Of a stretch of DNA of 44,936 nt, positions 1 through 6,794 are shown piece after piece (the first letter of the stretch is position 1; the number at the start of each line of letters is the position of its first letter). Under the pieces are notes generated by a model. That model did not search any database, was not told the origin of the DNA, and was given only the letters and a program-made list of their open reading frames with translations. The DNA comes from Streptomyces sp. PTY087I2 (GTDB taxonomy: Bacteria; Actinomycetota; Actinomycetes; Streptomycetales; Streptomycetaceae): assembly GCF_001687325.1 (NCBI RefSeq), contig NZ_LZRD01000042.1:1-44936 (forward strand), written 5' to 3'. The position numbers and the translations under genes are program-made.

Positions 1-182
1 GCCCCTGGAGTTGTAGTGGTCGCAGTTGGAGTTCGTCAGTGGCGATTCTGCCCTCTGCCCGGCTGTGGGGCGCGGGTTTCTCGGAGGAGAGAGTCGTGGC
101 TTTCGTCCCGTCGGGGTCTGTGTGTTGGTCTTGCTGGGGGCGGTAGGCCTGGCGGTGGCGGGTTGTTCAGGCGTGGTTGGGG

Positions 183-1253
183 TCAGACGGGTTTGAGCAG
201 GGTGCGGAGGTTGGCCATGTGGGCCTTTACGGCGGCGATTTCGGTGGGGTCGGGCGGACCGGCCTGCTGGCCCTGGGAGTGGGCGGCGCGGCAGGGGCGG
301 CAGAGGCCGTCCGGGAGGGCTTCCGGCTGGCCGGGGCGGCCGCAGTCGGTGCATTCCACGAGGATGCGGTGGGTGGGGGATGGTGCTGAAGTTCCGGTGC
401 CAGGCGAGGGGGTCGGGGTGGTGGGGAGCTGGGGTGGGATCTTGTCGGTGAGGCGGCGGCGGATGAAGCGGGGCGGGCAGTCGACCTGTTCGGGGAGTCC
501 TGCGGTGAGGGCTGCGGTCAGGTAGTCGGTGCTCACGCCTCGGGCGAGCCATTCCCCAGCCTGCGCCTCCAGGGCGGCGCAGTCGTCGGCGGACAACGCC
601 AGCCGGCTGTCCTTGCGGCCGAGTTCGGCCAGGGCCAGGTAGGCGGGGGAGGGGGCTGCTGTCGGGGCTGCCTGGGCTGTCAACGCCGCCGGAGCTGTCG
701 ACGGTGCCGGTGTTTCCGGTGTCTGGGTCAGAGCCTCTGCCGGGCCCGGGGCGGCCTCGGGCGCGGTGCGCTGCTGCGGTACGGCGACGGGGGCTGGGGC
801 AGGCGGTGCTGTGGCGGCCGGGGGCTCCGTAGGGGCTGCGGTCCGGGCGGCTTTCTCGGTGGCCAGGTAGGTGTTCCACCACTCGTTGTCGCGGGCGGTG
901 CGGGACCAGAACGTGCGGAAGACCCACCGGGTTTCGTCGCCCGCGCCGACAGCGCACCGTACGCGCCGAAGGTGCCCCGCGACGGACAGGGCGTTCAGGG
1001 CGGTGGAGATGGCCTGCTGTCCGTAGAGCGGGAGCTGCTTGGCCAGCTGCTTCACGCTCATGTCTGCCCCGTCGGGGAGGTGGTCGACGAATCCGGCGAC
1101 GTACCGCTCACGAGTCGGAAGCAAGGCGAAGTCGTCGCGAGTGCGGGGTTGTTGGTCGGGTGCGGAGCGTTTGCCGTAGCCGGGCTTGGCCATCGGGTAC
1201 GCGGCGGGGACTGCGGGGACGGGCAGGGCGGAGCTAGAGTGCTGGACAGCCAC
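183..1253 (-). CDS. Winged-helix-like DNA-binding protein with C-terminal CxxC zinc motif
   Basis: 356 residues if the GTG at 1253 is used; a GGAAGG Shine-Dalgarno lies 7 bases before it. A TTG five codons earlier is also possible, and Met21 (MAKPGYGKRS) may be the true start. Residues ~40-115 look like a winged helix (SVKQLAKQLPLYGQQAISTA followed by a basic wing). An Ala/Pro/Thr-rich linker (~125-205) joins this to a short helical segment. The C-terminus has two Cys pairs (C301/C304 and C318/C321), a probable structural zinc site. The architecture suggests a regulator or replication/transfer-associated DNA-binding protein. The target is unknown. Residue ranges are approximate. Confidence 0.7.
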   Translation of the reverse strand: MAVQHSSSALPVPAVPAAYPMAKPGYGKRSAPDQQPRTRDDFALLPTRERYVAGFVDHLPDGADMSVKQLAKQLPLYGQQAISTALNALSVAGHLRRVRCAVGAGDETRWVFRTFWSRTARDNEWWNTYLATEKAARTAAPTEPPAATAPPAPAPVAVPQQRTAPEAAPGPAEALTQTPETPAPSTAPAALTAQAAPTAAPSPAYLALAELGRKDSRLALSADDCAALEAQAGEWLARGVSTDYLTAALTAGLPEQVDCPPRFIRRRLTDKIPPQLPTTPTPSPGTGTSAPSPTHRILVECTDCGRPGQPEALPDGLCRPCRAAHSQGQQAGPPDPTEIAAVKAHMANLRTLLKPV

Positions 1254-1467
1254 GGGATCGCCTTCCAAGGGAGTGATCTTGCGGTGAGACCCCGGCCTGG
1301 TGCTGTAACACCGTGTCGGGGTCGTTTGGTTCTCGCACCGTAAGCGGCTGTCACGCTGCGCCGCAAGCTGTCACGATTAGTCATACTGGCTGGCCGTGAC
1401 GGGGTGGGGAGGTGGGGGAGGTTTTTCCCAACCCCCCTCATTTCCAGCCCGGTTAAAGAAGGCGCTC

Positions 1468-1596
1468 GGGTCACGGGTCTCGCATCCCGACGCCCGAGTC
1501 TCGACACCCGAGCTTCGGGCCGGAGCCCCGTCCACGTACCCCCGAACGAGTGATGACGGAGGCTCGGGTCTCGGGTCTCGGGCCCCGAGCTTCGGG
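1468..1596. repeat. Short CCCGAG-type repeats and hairpins downstream of the HD gene
   Basis: The 346-base gap between the HD gene and the zinc-motif gene holds many degenerate copies of CTCGGGTC / CCCGAGAC. It also has two copies of the palindrome CCCGAGCTTCGGG, at 1507-1519 and 1584-1596. The second copy starts four bases after the stop of the minus-strand HD gene, so it is a plausible factor-independent terminator for the 3813-to-1600 operon. No ORF is supported in the gap. The rest should carry the promoter of the downstream minus-strand gene, but I see no confident -35/-10 pair. Confidence 0.6.
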
Positions 1597-1599
1597 GGT

Positions 1600-2181
1600 T
1601 TACGCCTTGCTCTCGCCCAGGGCGGCACGCAGCCAGTCGAGGCTTCCTTGTGCCAGGAGTTCGTCGGCGAGGCGGTTGGCGGTCTCGGTGACGATTCGAC
1701 CCCGGCTGTTGTCGATCCACCGCTGAGCGTTCTCGTAGCCCTGGGCCTTGTACTCGATGCCCTGGAGCAGGCACTCCAGCTTGTCCGCGTCCCGGGCGCA
1801 GACCGCCTCCGGCGATTCCTTCGCCTCGTACTCCGCGACCAGTTCGCGGATCGCCGAGGCCAGCACCTCGGGCATTCCCGCAGTTTGGTCGGCGGTGACC
1901 TCCTGCGGGTCGCCGGCGGGGGCGTACTTCTTCCCGAGGTGGTTCACGTCCCCGGTCCGTGTCTCCTGCGTGTCGTGCCAGACGGCGAGATAGGCGGCCC
2001 GGGCGGGGTCCGCGCCCTCCAGCTTCGCGATGATCGTGGCGATCAACGCCGTACGCCACGAATGCTCGGCCACACTCTCCGGGTCGCGCACTCCGGCCAT
2101 CCACCAGCCGGTGCGCCGCGTCTGCTTGAGCGTGCCCGCCTCGTACAGAAAGCGGCCCACCGCGGACAGGTCGTCGGTCAC
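1600..2181 (-). CDS. HD-domain phosphohydrolase (YfbR/HDDC2-like)
   Basis: 193 residues from a GTG at 2181 preceded by a strong GAGGAGA ribosome site. It carries the HD signature of metal-dependent phosphohydrolases: His40 (SVAEHSW), His69-Asp70 (AVWHDTQE) and the distal Asp in ARDADKLE (~131/133). Length and motif spacing match the 5'-deoxynucleotidase YfbR/HDDC2 group, which removes phosphate from deoxynucleoside monophosphates. It is the last gene of a minus-strand run with the pterin dehydratase 50 bases upstream and the XRE/TPR regulator before that. A hairpin follows the stop. Substrate assignment is from the family, not from anything specific here. Confidence 0.85.
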   Translation of the reverse strand: MTDDLSAVGRFLYEAGTLKQTRRTGWWMAGVRDPESVAEHSWRTALIATIIAKLEGADPARAAYLAVWHDTQETRTGDVNHLGKKYAPAGDPQEVTADQTAGMPEVLASAIRELVAEYEAKESPEAVCARDADKLECLLQGIEYKAQGYENAQRWIDNSRGRIVTETANRLADELLAQGSLDWLRAALGESKA

Positions 2182-2230
2182 GACCTTCTCCTCTCACGCC
2201 TTGCTGAGGCGGATCGCATACCGGGTGTCT

Positions 2231-2545
2231 TCAGGTGTTGTGAGGCTGTGCCTGGTGTGCCGCCGCGATCCGGTCGATGCGTGCGGCCAGGTCGAAGTCG
2301 GCCGCTGTGAGCCGGTGGCCGGCGTCGTGCGTCGTGATCCGGAACCGTACGTGGTCCCACCGCAGGTCGATGTCCGCGTGGTGGCCGACGAGCCGCTCGA
2401 CGTCCGCGACGTTGACGATCAGCGCGACACCGCCGTGATACCGGACGCCGAACGCGCGGGTGATCGCGTCCCCTTCACGCACCCACCCCGACAACCCAGC
2501 CAGGCGCTCCACAATCTCCTCGTCCGGCAGCGGATCCTTGCCCAT
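2231..2545 (-). CDS. 4a-hydroxytetrahydrobiopterin dehydratase (PCD/DCoH family)
   Basis: 104 residues from an ATG at 2545, two bases after the stop of the upstream regulator, so probably translated from the same message. The family core is visible: GHHADIDLRWDHVRF followed by THDAGHRLTAADFDLAARI, which matches pterin-4a-carbinolamine dehydratase around its active-site histidines. The enzyme recycles pterin cofactors after aromatic amino acid hydroxylation; in actinobacteria many copies have no known partner. No hydroxylase is nearby. A longer reading frame upstream (to 2653) only overlaps the regulator gene and is not credible as coding. Confidence 0.85.
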   Translation of the reverse strand: MGKDPLPDEEIVERLAGLSGWVREGDAITRAFGVRYHGGVALIVNVADVERLVGHHADIDLRWDHVRFRITTHDAGHRLTAADFDLAARIDRIAAAHQAQPHNT

Positions 2546-2547
2546 CG

Positions 2548-3813
2548 TCAGCTCCCCTCGGTCACCGGTGCCAGGATCTCCGCGAGGTCCCGGCCGACCG
2601 GGGCATCGTGCCACGGGCGCATCGCCCGTTCCAGCGTGGCCAGTTCCCGGCACATGCGGGCCGAACGGGTCTCGACAGCGATGGTGGCGACGGTGCGGGC
2701 GATCTCCACCGCCTGGTCAGGCTCCCGTGCTGTGGCGGCGGCGGTCGCCTGCCGGGCCATGTACACCCCGCGGTCCCGGCGGGCTGTCTCCGGTACCGTT
2801 GCCAACACCTGCGCCCAGAGGGAACCTGCTTCGGCGCTCAGGCCGAGCCGCCCGTAACAAGTGGCTCGCTGCACCTCCAGGTACCCCGGAGTCCGGCGGC
2901 ATGCGTTGCCCCACGGCAAGTCGTCGTCGACGTCGGGCAGAAGGCGGTCGGCCTGGTCCAGGAGGTGATCGACGGCGCGCCGTTCGCCGGTGAGGCTGGC
3001 ACCGTGGGCCTGCTGCTGCATGGCCATGATCCGCACTTTCGGTACGAGCCGGTCGGCATCGTCGAGAACGGCCTCGCACAGCTCGACGACCGCGTGCCCG
3101 TCGCCCAGATCGGTACGTACCTGGGCTTGGTTCACCAGTGAGTACCCGATCAGGTGCGGGTCACGGGACCGCGCCGCGATCTCCTGCGTCACTCCTCGCC
3201 AGAACGCCGCTCCGTCCATGTCGCCGGCATCCTGGTACAACCAGCCGACGAGAGCCGAGTAGGCCGCGCCCGCGCGAAGAAGCCCACGCCGCGTCTCACC
3301 CTTCGCGGAGCGCACCAGCTTGTCGATGAGCTGGTACTGCGCGGACACCGTACCGATCAGATCATGGGGTCCCAGGAACATGTCGGCCCGGTAGTGACCC
3401 TCCAACTGCTGCTGGAAGTAGTCGACCAGAGCAGGGTCCACGTGCTGCGGGGCCGTCGGACCCATGGCGAGCGCGGCCGCAGTGACGGAGGTGAAGGCCC
3501 GACGGTTCACCTGCTCCTCCTCATGGTGCTCCGGCCGGATCCAGCCCGGCGGGGTCGTGAAGCCCAGGTCCTCGGGCCAACGGCCGAGGGCGTCGTGGAG
3601 AACAATCGCGGTTTCCTCGGCCGGCCAGCCCGGGCGTTCTCCTTCCCAGCGGCGCCACGTTCGTGCCGAGACGGTGAACTGGCGGTCGTCCAGTAACTGT
3701 TGCCCGTGCTTGGTGAGCGCCCCAGCGGCGGCCTCGATGCTCCGCCACCCACGGCGCAGGCGGGCGGCTCGTAGTGCGTCGTTGCGGCCCATGCGTTCAG
3801 TGTGAGGTGTCAT
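2548..3813 (-). CDS. XRE-type regulator with TPR-like C-terminal domain
   Basis: 421 residues from the ATG at 3813, preceded by CAGGAG. An earlier in-frame start at 3864 lacks a good site. The N-terminus (MGRNDALRAARLRRGWRSIE to ~residue 95) resembles the helix-turn-helix of Streptomyces XRE regulators, including the 'TWRRWEGERPGWP' recognition segment. The remainder (~120-415) is Ala/Leu-rich and predicted all-helical, as in the TPR sensor halves of this class. It is transcribed away from the mini-ORF/methyltransferase array starting at 3966, with ~150 bases between. By analogy with XRE-TPR regulators paired with divergent small genes, it may control that array. This is inference. Confidence 0.8.
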   Translation of the reverse strand: MTPHTERMGRNDALRAARLRRGWRSIEAAAGALTKHGQQLLDDRQFTVSARTWRRWEGERPGWPAEETAIVLHDALGRWPEDLGFTTPPGWIRPEHHEEEQVNRRAFTSVTAAALAMGPTAPQHVDPALVDYFQQQLEGHYRADMFLGPHDLIGTVSAQYQLIDKLVRSAKGETRRGLLRAGAAYSALVGWLYQDAGDMDGAAFWRGVTQEIAARSRDPHLIGYSLVNQAQVRTDLGDGHAVVELCEAVLDDADRLVPKVRIMAMQQQAHGASLTGERRAVDHLLDQADRLLPDVDDDLPWGNACRRTPGYLEVQRATCYGRLGLSAEAGSLWAQVLATVPETARRDRGVYMARQATAAATAREPDQAVEIARTVATIAVETRSARMCRELATLERAMRPWHDAPVGRDLAEILAPVTEGS

Positions 3814-3965
3814 CGTCCGTACTCCTGGCCGTGGCCGTCGGGTGGCCGCACGTGGCCATCGCACGACCTATCTCTCACTCGACGTACTCGCCCATCATCA
3901 GGGTGTGACAGCGGGCCATACAGCGAAATGGCCGCGAGCTCGATGAATTGGTCAGGGAGAACGCC

Positions 3966-4118
3966 GTGCCGATGACGCTGAAGGTGTACGAGGTGAACCG
4001 CACAGGCACTGTCCGTGTCCTGCGGGAAGAAGCCGAGGTGATTCCCTTCGAAAGGCCGGAAGTTTCACACGAGTTCCCCGCCTGCGAATGCCCCACTTGC
4101 ACCGAAGGCGCGTTGTGA
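3966..4118 (+). CDS. Small protein 1 of coupled array, CxCxxC C-terminus
   Basis: 50 residues from GTG 3966 (AGGGAG 6 bases upstream); Met3 at 3972 is an alternative start. The sequence runs MTLKVYEVNRTGTVRVLREE and ends in ACECPTCTEGAL, a compact three-cysteine motif. It looks like a two-strand beta hairpin with a possible metal or modification site. It is the first of six ORFs that overlap by 4 bases each, and its stop overlaps the next start as GTGA. I do not recognise a characterised family, although the N-terminal pattern recalls small conserved hypothetical proteins of Streptomyces. Coding status is supported by the coupling and by sensible codon use. Confidence 0.65.
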   Translation: MPMTLKVYEVNRTGTVRVLREEAEVIPFERPEVSHEFPACECPTCTEGAL

Positions 4119-4255
4119 AGACCACTGCCCTGGGCGACACCGCCTACAGGACGTGGCTCGGCCACACCCAGTTCTGCGCGGCCTGTCGTGCCGGGGCCTG
4201 CTGTCCGACGGCTGTGCGTTTGGGGCGTGCTTGGCGGGAGGCGCGGCGCGGATGA
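4115..4255 (+). CDS. Small protein 2 of coupled array, Cys-rich
   Basis: 46 residues; GTG start overlaps the previous stop (GTGA) and the stop overlaps the next start (ATGA). The key stretch is TQFCAACRAGACCPTA, a CxxC followed four residues later by Cys-Cys, then a basic helical tail rich in Arg. It resembles a minimal zinc-binding knuckle. It is too small for standard gene callers. Confidence rests on its exact fit between two overlapping neighbours rather than on any family match. Confidence 0.6.
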   Translation: MKTTALGDTAYRTWLGHTQFCAACRAGACCPTAVRLGRAWREARRG

Positions 4256-4554
4256 GGGGCTACGTGAATGGGGACGCGGATGACGTCCCGGTCGAGGATG
4301 AGCCGGAAGCTTGCTGCACCGAACGCGGGGTGACGCTGCTGTGGCGTGGTGATCCGATCACGGCGGCTGATGCTGTCGGAGGGCCGGTCGTTGCCCTGAA
4401 CGCTCTGTCGGTGGGGCCGGATGGTCCGTGCAGTGTTGTCTGCCGCAGTGCGTTGGTGACGGACCTGGCCGACGTGCACGCTCTGTGCCGCCTGCCGGAG
4501 TGCGCCTGCCCGTGCCACGCGCCGCAGTCCGCTGCTGTCCGGGGTGCCGGATGA
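4252..4554 (+). CDS. Small protein 3 of coupled array
   Basis: 100 residues from the ATG at 4252 (overlapping the preceding TGA). The N-terminal third is acidic (GDADDVPVEDEPEACC). The middle is hydrophobic and Ala/Val-rich. The C-terminus carries a dense cysteine cluster, CRLPECACPCH. In all about nine Cys are present, unusual for a cytoplasmic Streptomyces protein and compatible with metal binding or with a modified-peptide precursor. The stop overlaps the next ATG. Function unknown. A longer ORF beginning at 4153 in this frame exists but would overlap small protein 2 entirely, so the internal start is preferred. Confidence 0.6.
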   Translation: MRGYVNGDADDVPVEDEPEACCTERGVTLLWRGDPITAADAVGGPVVALNALSVGPDGPCSVVCRSALVTDLADVHALCRLPECACPCHAPQSAAVRGAG

Positions 4555-4775
4555 GCGTCAGCCTGTCGGTCACGGATGTCCGTACGTGCGAGGCGTGCTG
4601 GCGAGAACCGGTGACCGCCGTCCGGCACACCGCCCACGGCCGGGATCTGTTGTGCCGGGCTTGTGCCGAGGGCGGCTGTCCGCGCCGGGTCGACCTCTTT
4701 CCGCCGTACGGGATCTACCGGCTGCGCCACCCGCTCAACCAATCAGCTGTACCGATCAGAGGAGATGGACGATGA
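4551..4775 (+). CDS. Small protein 4 of coupled array, zinc-ribbon-like
   Basis: 74 residues. CEAC near residues 13-16 and CRAC plus a further Cys near 35-44 give a CxxC-x18-CxxC arrangement typical of small zinc ribbons. The tail is aromatic and basic (FPPYGIYRLRHPLN). It starts on an ATGA overlap with small protein 3 and ends on an ATGA overlap with the next ORF. A GAGGAG ribosome site for the next gene lies inside its last codons (around 4759-4764). No specific function can be named; a protein- or RNA-binding accessory role is plausible. Confidence 0.6.
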   Translation: MSVSLSVTDVRTCEACWREPVTAVRHTAHGRDLLCRACAEGGCPRRVDLFPPYGIYRLRHPLNQSAVPIRGDGR

Positions 4776-4903
4776 CCGCTACCCACGTCCCGGTCGAGGC
4801 CGGCAAGCACGGCGGGCCGCTGTCGGACAAGCCGTGGACTCCGCCGCAGGAGCCGAAACCGTCGCCGGACGGCAGCCGGCCGAAGTGTGTACCGCAGCCA
4901 TGA
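4772..4903 (+). CDS. 43-residue Pro/Lys-rich peptide upstream of methyltransferase (candidate RiPP precursor/substrate)
   Basis: It starts MTATHVPVEAGKHGGPLSDK and continues with a Pro-rich tail containing one Cys near the end (KCVPQP). It has a strong GAGGAG ribosome site and is directly coupled (ATGA) to the PIMT-like methyltransferase. A short peptide coupled to a PIMT-family enzyme is the arrangement of graspetide, lanthipeptide and lasso-peptide gene sets in which the enzyme methylates an Asp to give aspartimide. This peptide has one Asp-Lys and one Asp-Gly pair; the latter is favourable for imide formation. No ATP-grasp, lanthionine synthetase or lasso cyclase is visible nearby, so this is only a hypothesis. 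Confidence 0.55.
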   Translation: MTATHVPVEAGKHGGPLSDKPWTPPQEPKPSPDGSRPKCVPQP

Positions 4904-6003
4904 GCACCGCGCGCGAGGCACCCACGTACGCGGACCTTGTCCAGGATCTTGCTGATCGGGGCTTGCTCACCGGTCGTTGGCGGCAGGTGTTCGAGGCTGT
5001 GCCGCGCAGCCGGTTCGTTCCGGCCGATGTCTGGCGGCAACTCCCCGACCGGTGCGAGCCGGTGGTGGGGACGGACGACTGGCTCGCGCTGGTCAACAGC
5101 GACGAGCCGGTGGTGACCCAGCTCGATGACGGGGCCGAGGACGGGCCCGGTATCGCGACGTCGTCGAACTCGATGCCGTCGATGGTGGCCCGGATGCTCG
5201 GACTGCTCGATGTCCAGGACGGCGTACGGGTGTTGGAAATCGGCACCGGCACCGGGTACGCGTCCGCGTTGCTGTGCGAGCGGCTCGGTGACGATCTGGT
5301 CCACAGTATCGAACTGGACCCGGTCGTGGCCCGGCAGGCGGCCGAGGCCCTTGCTCAGGCCGGATACCGGCCGCACCTGCGGGTCGGGGACGGCGAACAG
5401 CCCTGGCCCGGCCTGGGGCCGGTGGACCGGCTGATCGCCACCTGCGCCCTGAGATACGTCCCGTACGCGCTGCTCCGGCAGGTCCGGCCCGGCGGGATCG
5501 TCGTGGCCCCGCTGGCCCGGGAGTTCTGGTCGGGGGCGTTGGTCCGGCTCCATGTCCAGGACGACGGCACCGCGTCCGGCCCGTTCCGCGGCGGGGCCAC
5601 GTACATGCCGATGCGGGCCCATCGCCTGCCCGACCTCCACGACGTACACGGGAAAGGGCGAGCGCGTGCGGCGGGCCTGGATCCCGCCCGGCTCCTCGAC
5701 CTCGGGTTCGCCCTGTACGCGGGCGCGCGACTGCCCGGCGTACGGCTCATCCACCAGGACACTGCCAACGGTGTCCAGGTGTGGGCGACCCGTGAGGACG
5801 GAGTTGCCGCGACGGCCGCCACGGGGGAGGAGGTGTGGCAGTACGGGCCCGGGTTCCTCTGGGAGGAGATCGAGCAGGCCTGGTGGGAGTACGAAGCGGC
5901 CGGGCGGCCCGACGCCGAGCAGTTCGGGCTGACCGTGACCGACCGGGGGCAGCAGGTATGGCTGCGCGACCCGCGTGAGGTCATCCGGCCGAGCCGGGCG
6001 TGA
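4900..6003 (+). CDS. PIMT-like SAM-dependent methyltransferase
   Basis: 367 residues. Residues 27-40 (WRQVFEAVPRSRFVP) and 88-130 (SSNSMPSMVARML, then VLEIGTGTGYASALL) match the protein-L-isoaspartate O-methyltransferase fold: PIMT substrate loop followed by SAM motif I. 'IATCALRYVPYALLRQVRPGG' is the typical post-motif II/III region. The ~130-residue C-terminal extension is longer than in house-keeping PIMT (~210 aa) and resembles the methyltransferases of peptide maturation systems (the tgmC/FxLD type). Its ATG overlaps the stop of the 43-residue peptide. It is the last gene of the coupled array. Possible roles are repair of isoaspartate or O-methylation of a dedicated peptide; the context favours the second. 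Confidence 0.85.
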   Translation: MSTAREAPTYADLVQDLADRGLLTGRWRQVFEAVPRSRFVPADVWRQLPDRCEPVVGTDDWLALVNSDEPVVTQLDDGAEDGPGIATSSNSMPSMVARMLGLLDVQDGVRVLEIGTGTGYASALLCERLGDDLVHSIELDPVVARQAAEALAQAGYRPHLRVGDGEQPWPGLGPVDRLIATCALRYVPYALLRQVRPGGIVVAPLAREFWSGALVRLHVQDDGTASGPFRGGATYMPMRAHRLPDLHDVHGKGRARAAGLDPARLLDLGFALYAGARLPGVRLIHQDTANGVQVWATREDGVAATAATGEEVWQYGPGFLWEEIEQAWWEYEAAGRPDAEQFGLTVTDRGQQVWLRDPREVIRPSRA

Positions 6004-6144
6004 CCCACGCCGGTGCCCGCTCGTGCGCACCGAGCGGGTCGACGGGGGCGGGCTGCCTTCCTGCTCACTTCTTGAGAGCCGTCGGCAGCGCGGACGCCGT
6101 CCACCACGGAGAAGGCCGCACGGCCCTCCCGACGTGGCGTCGGC

Positions 6145-6546
6145 CTACTTCTTCGTGCTGCCGGTCACCGATACGACGAACCGTCCATCGCGCTCGATGA
6201 CCGCAAGGTCCGCGACCGGTGCCGATGACGGTCCGAGGACGAACCGGTGCTCCGCACCCATCTGGTCGCCTCGCGCCTCGCGGACCTCAAGCGCGTCGAC
6301 ATCCCCGGCGGGGCCGAGTTCGGATACCCATGTCACCGCGTCATCGACGCTCTCCCCTTCCTGGAGGTATCGGCAGACAGCCTCGTCGGAGTCGTCCCGG
6401 GCCGCCGCGCTCAGGAACTGACGTACCGCGTCCTCGCCGGACTCCGCACCGCTACCGCAGCCCGTCTTGCCGCAGCCCGTCGCCAGCAGGCCGGCCGATG
6501 CCACGAGGGCGAGCCATGCCGGCAGACGGCCCACGAGCCTGCTCAC
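6145..6546 (-). CDS. Small secreted lipoprotein
   Basis: 133 residues from GTG 6546 (GGGAG 8-12 bases upstream); an ATG at 6564 adds six residues but has a weaker ribosome site. The N-terminus is a lipoprotein signal: basic start, hydrophobic core LALVASAGLLATGC with the lipobox Cys at about residue 25. The mature part is ~108 residues with a low-complexity start followed by an alpha/beta domain of the type seen in Streptomyces DUF4878-like lipoproteins (DAVRQFLSAAARDD...AVCRYL). It is convergent with the methyltransferase. Extracellular, membrane-anchored; function unknown. Confidence 0.75.
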   Translation of the reverse strand: MSRLVGRLPAWLALVASAGLLATGCGKTGCGSGAESGEDAVRQFLSAAARDDSDEAVCRYLQEGESVDDAVTWVSELGPAGDVDALEVREARGDQMGAEHRFVLGPSSAPVADLAVIERDGRFVVSVTGSTKK

Positions 6547-6794
6547 GCCCTGTTCTCCCGCCATGCCCTACCCTGCCCAGGTCCACGAAGCACGGATATC
6601 GACGTTCCCGGTGTACCACCAGTTGCTGTCGCTGCGGTACCAGCCAGCCCAGGTCGTGGCTCCAGTCTCCTGCTTTGCCGGGAACCGGGCTCCAGGTGTA
6701 CGGGAGTTGGCGCGCGGATGAGGAGTCGGCGGCCAACCTCCGTACGGCCTCCCGAACGGCCCTGGGTCGTCGTGCCGCTGGCTACCTTGATGCC

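Noticed and set aside
16..525. Long plus-strand open frame at the left edge, and a lipobox-like LAVAGCSGVV stretch near 140-180
   Set aside because: The long frame is antisense to the zinc-motif gene, and the lipobox-like piece is only ~24 codons with no well-placed ribosome site. Probably chance in GC-rich DNA.
3966..6003. Possible graspetide or FxLD lanthipeptide cluster
   Set aside because: The methyltransferase fits such clusters, but no ATP-grasp ligase, lanthionine synthetase or FxLD motif peptide is visible between 1 and 13 kb, so I do not assign a known RiPP class.
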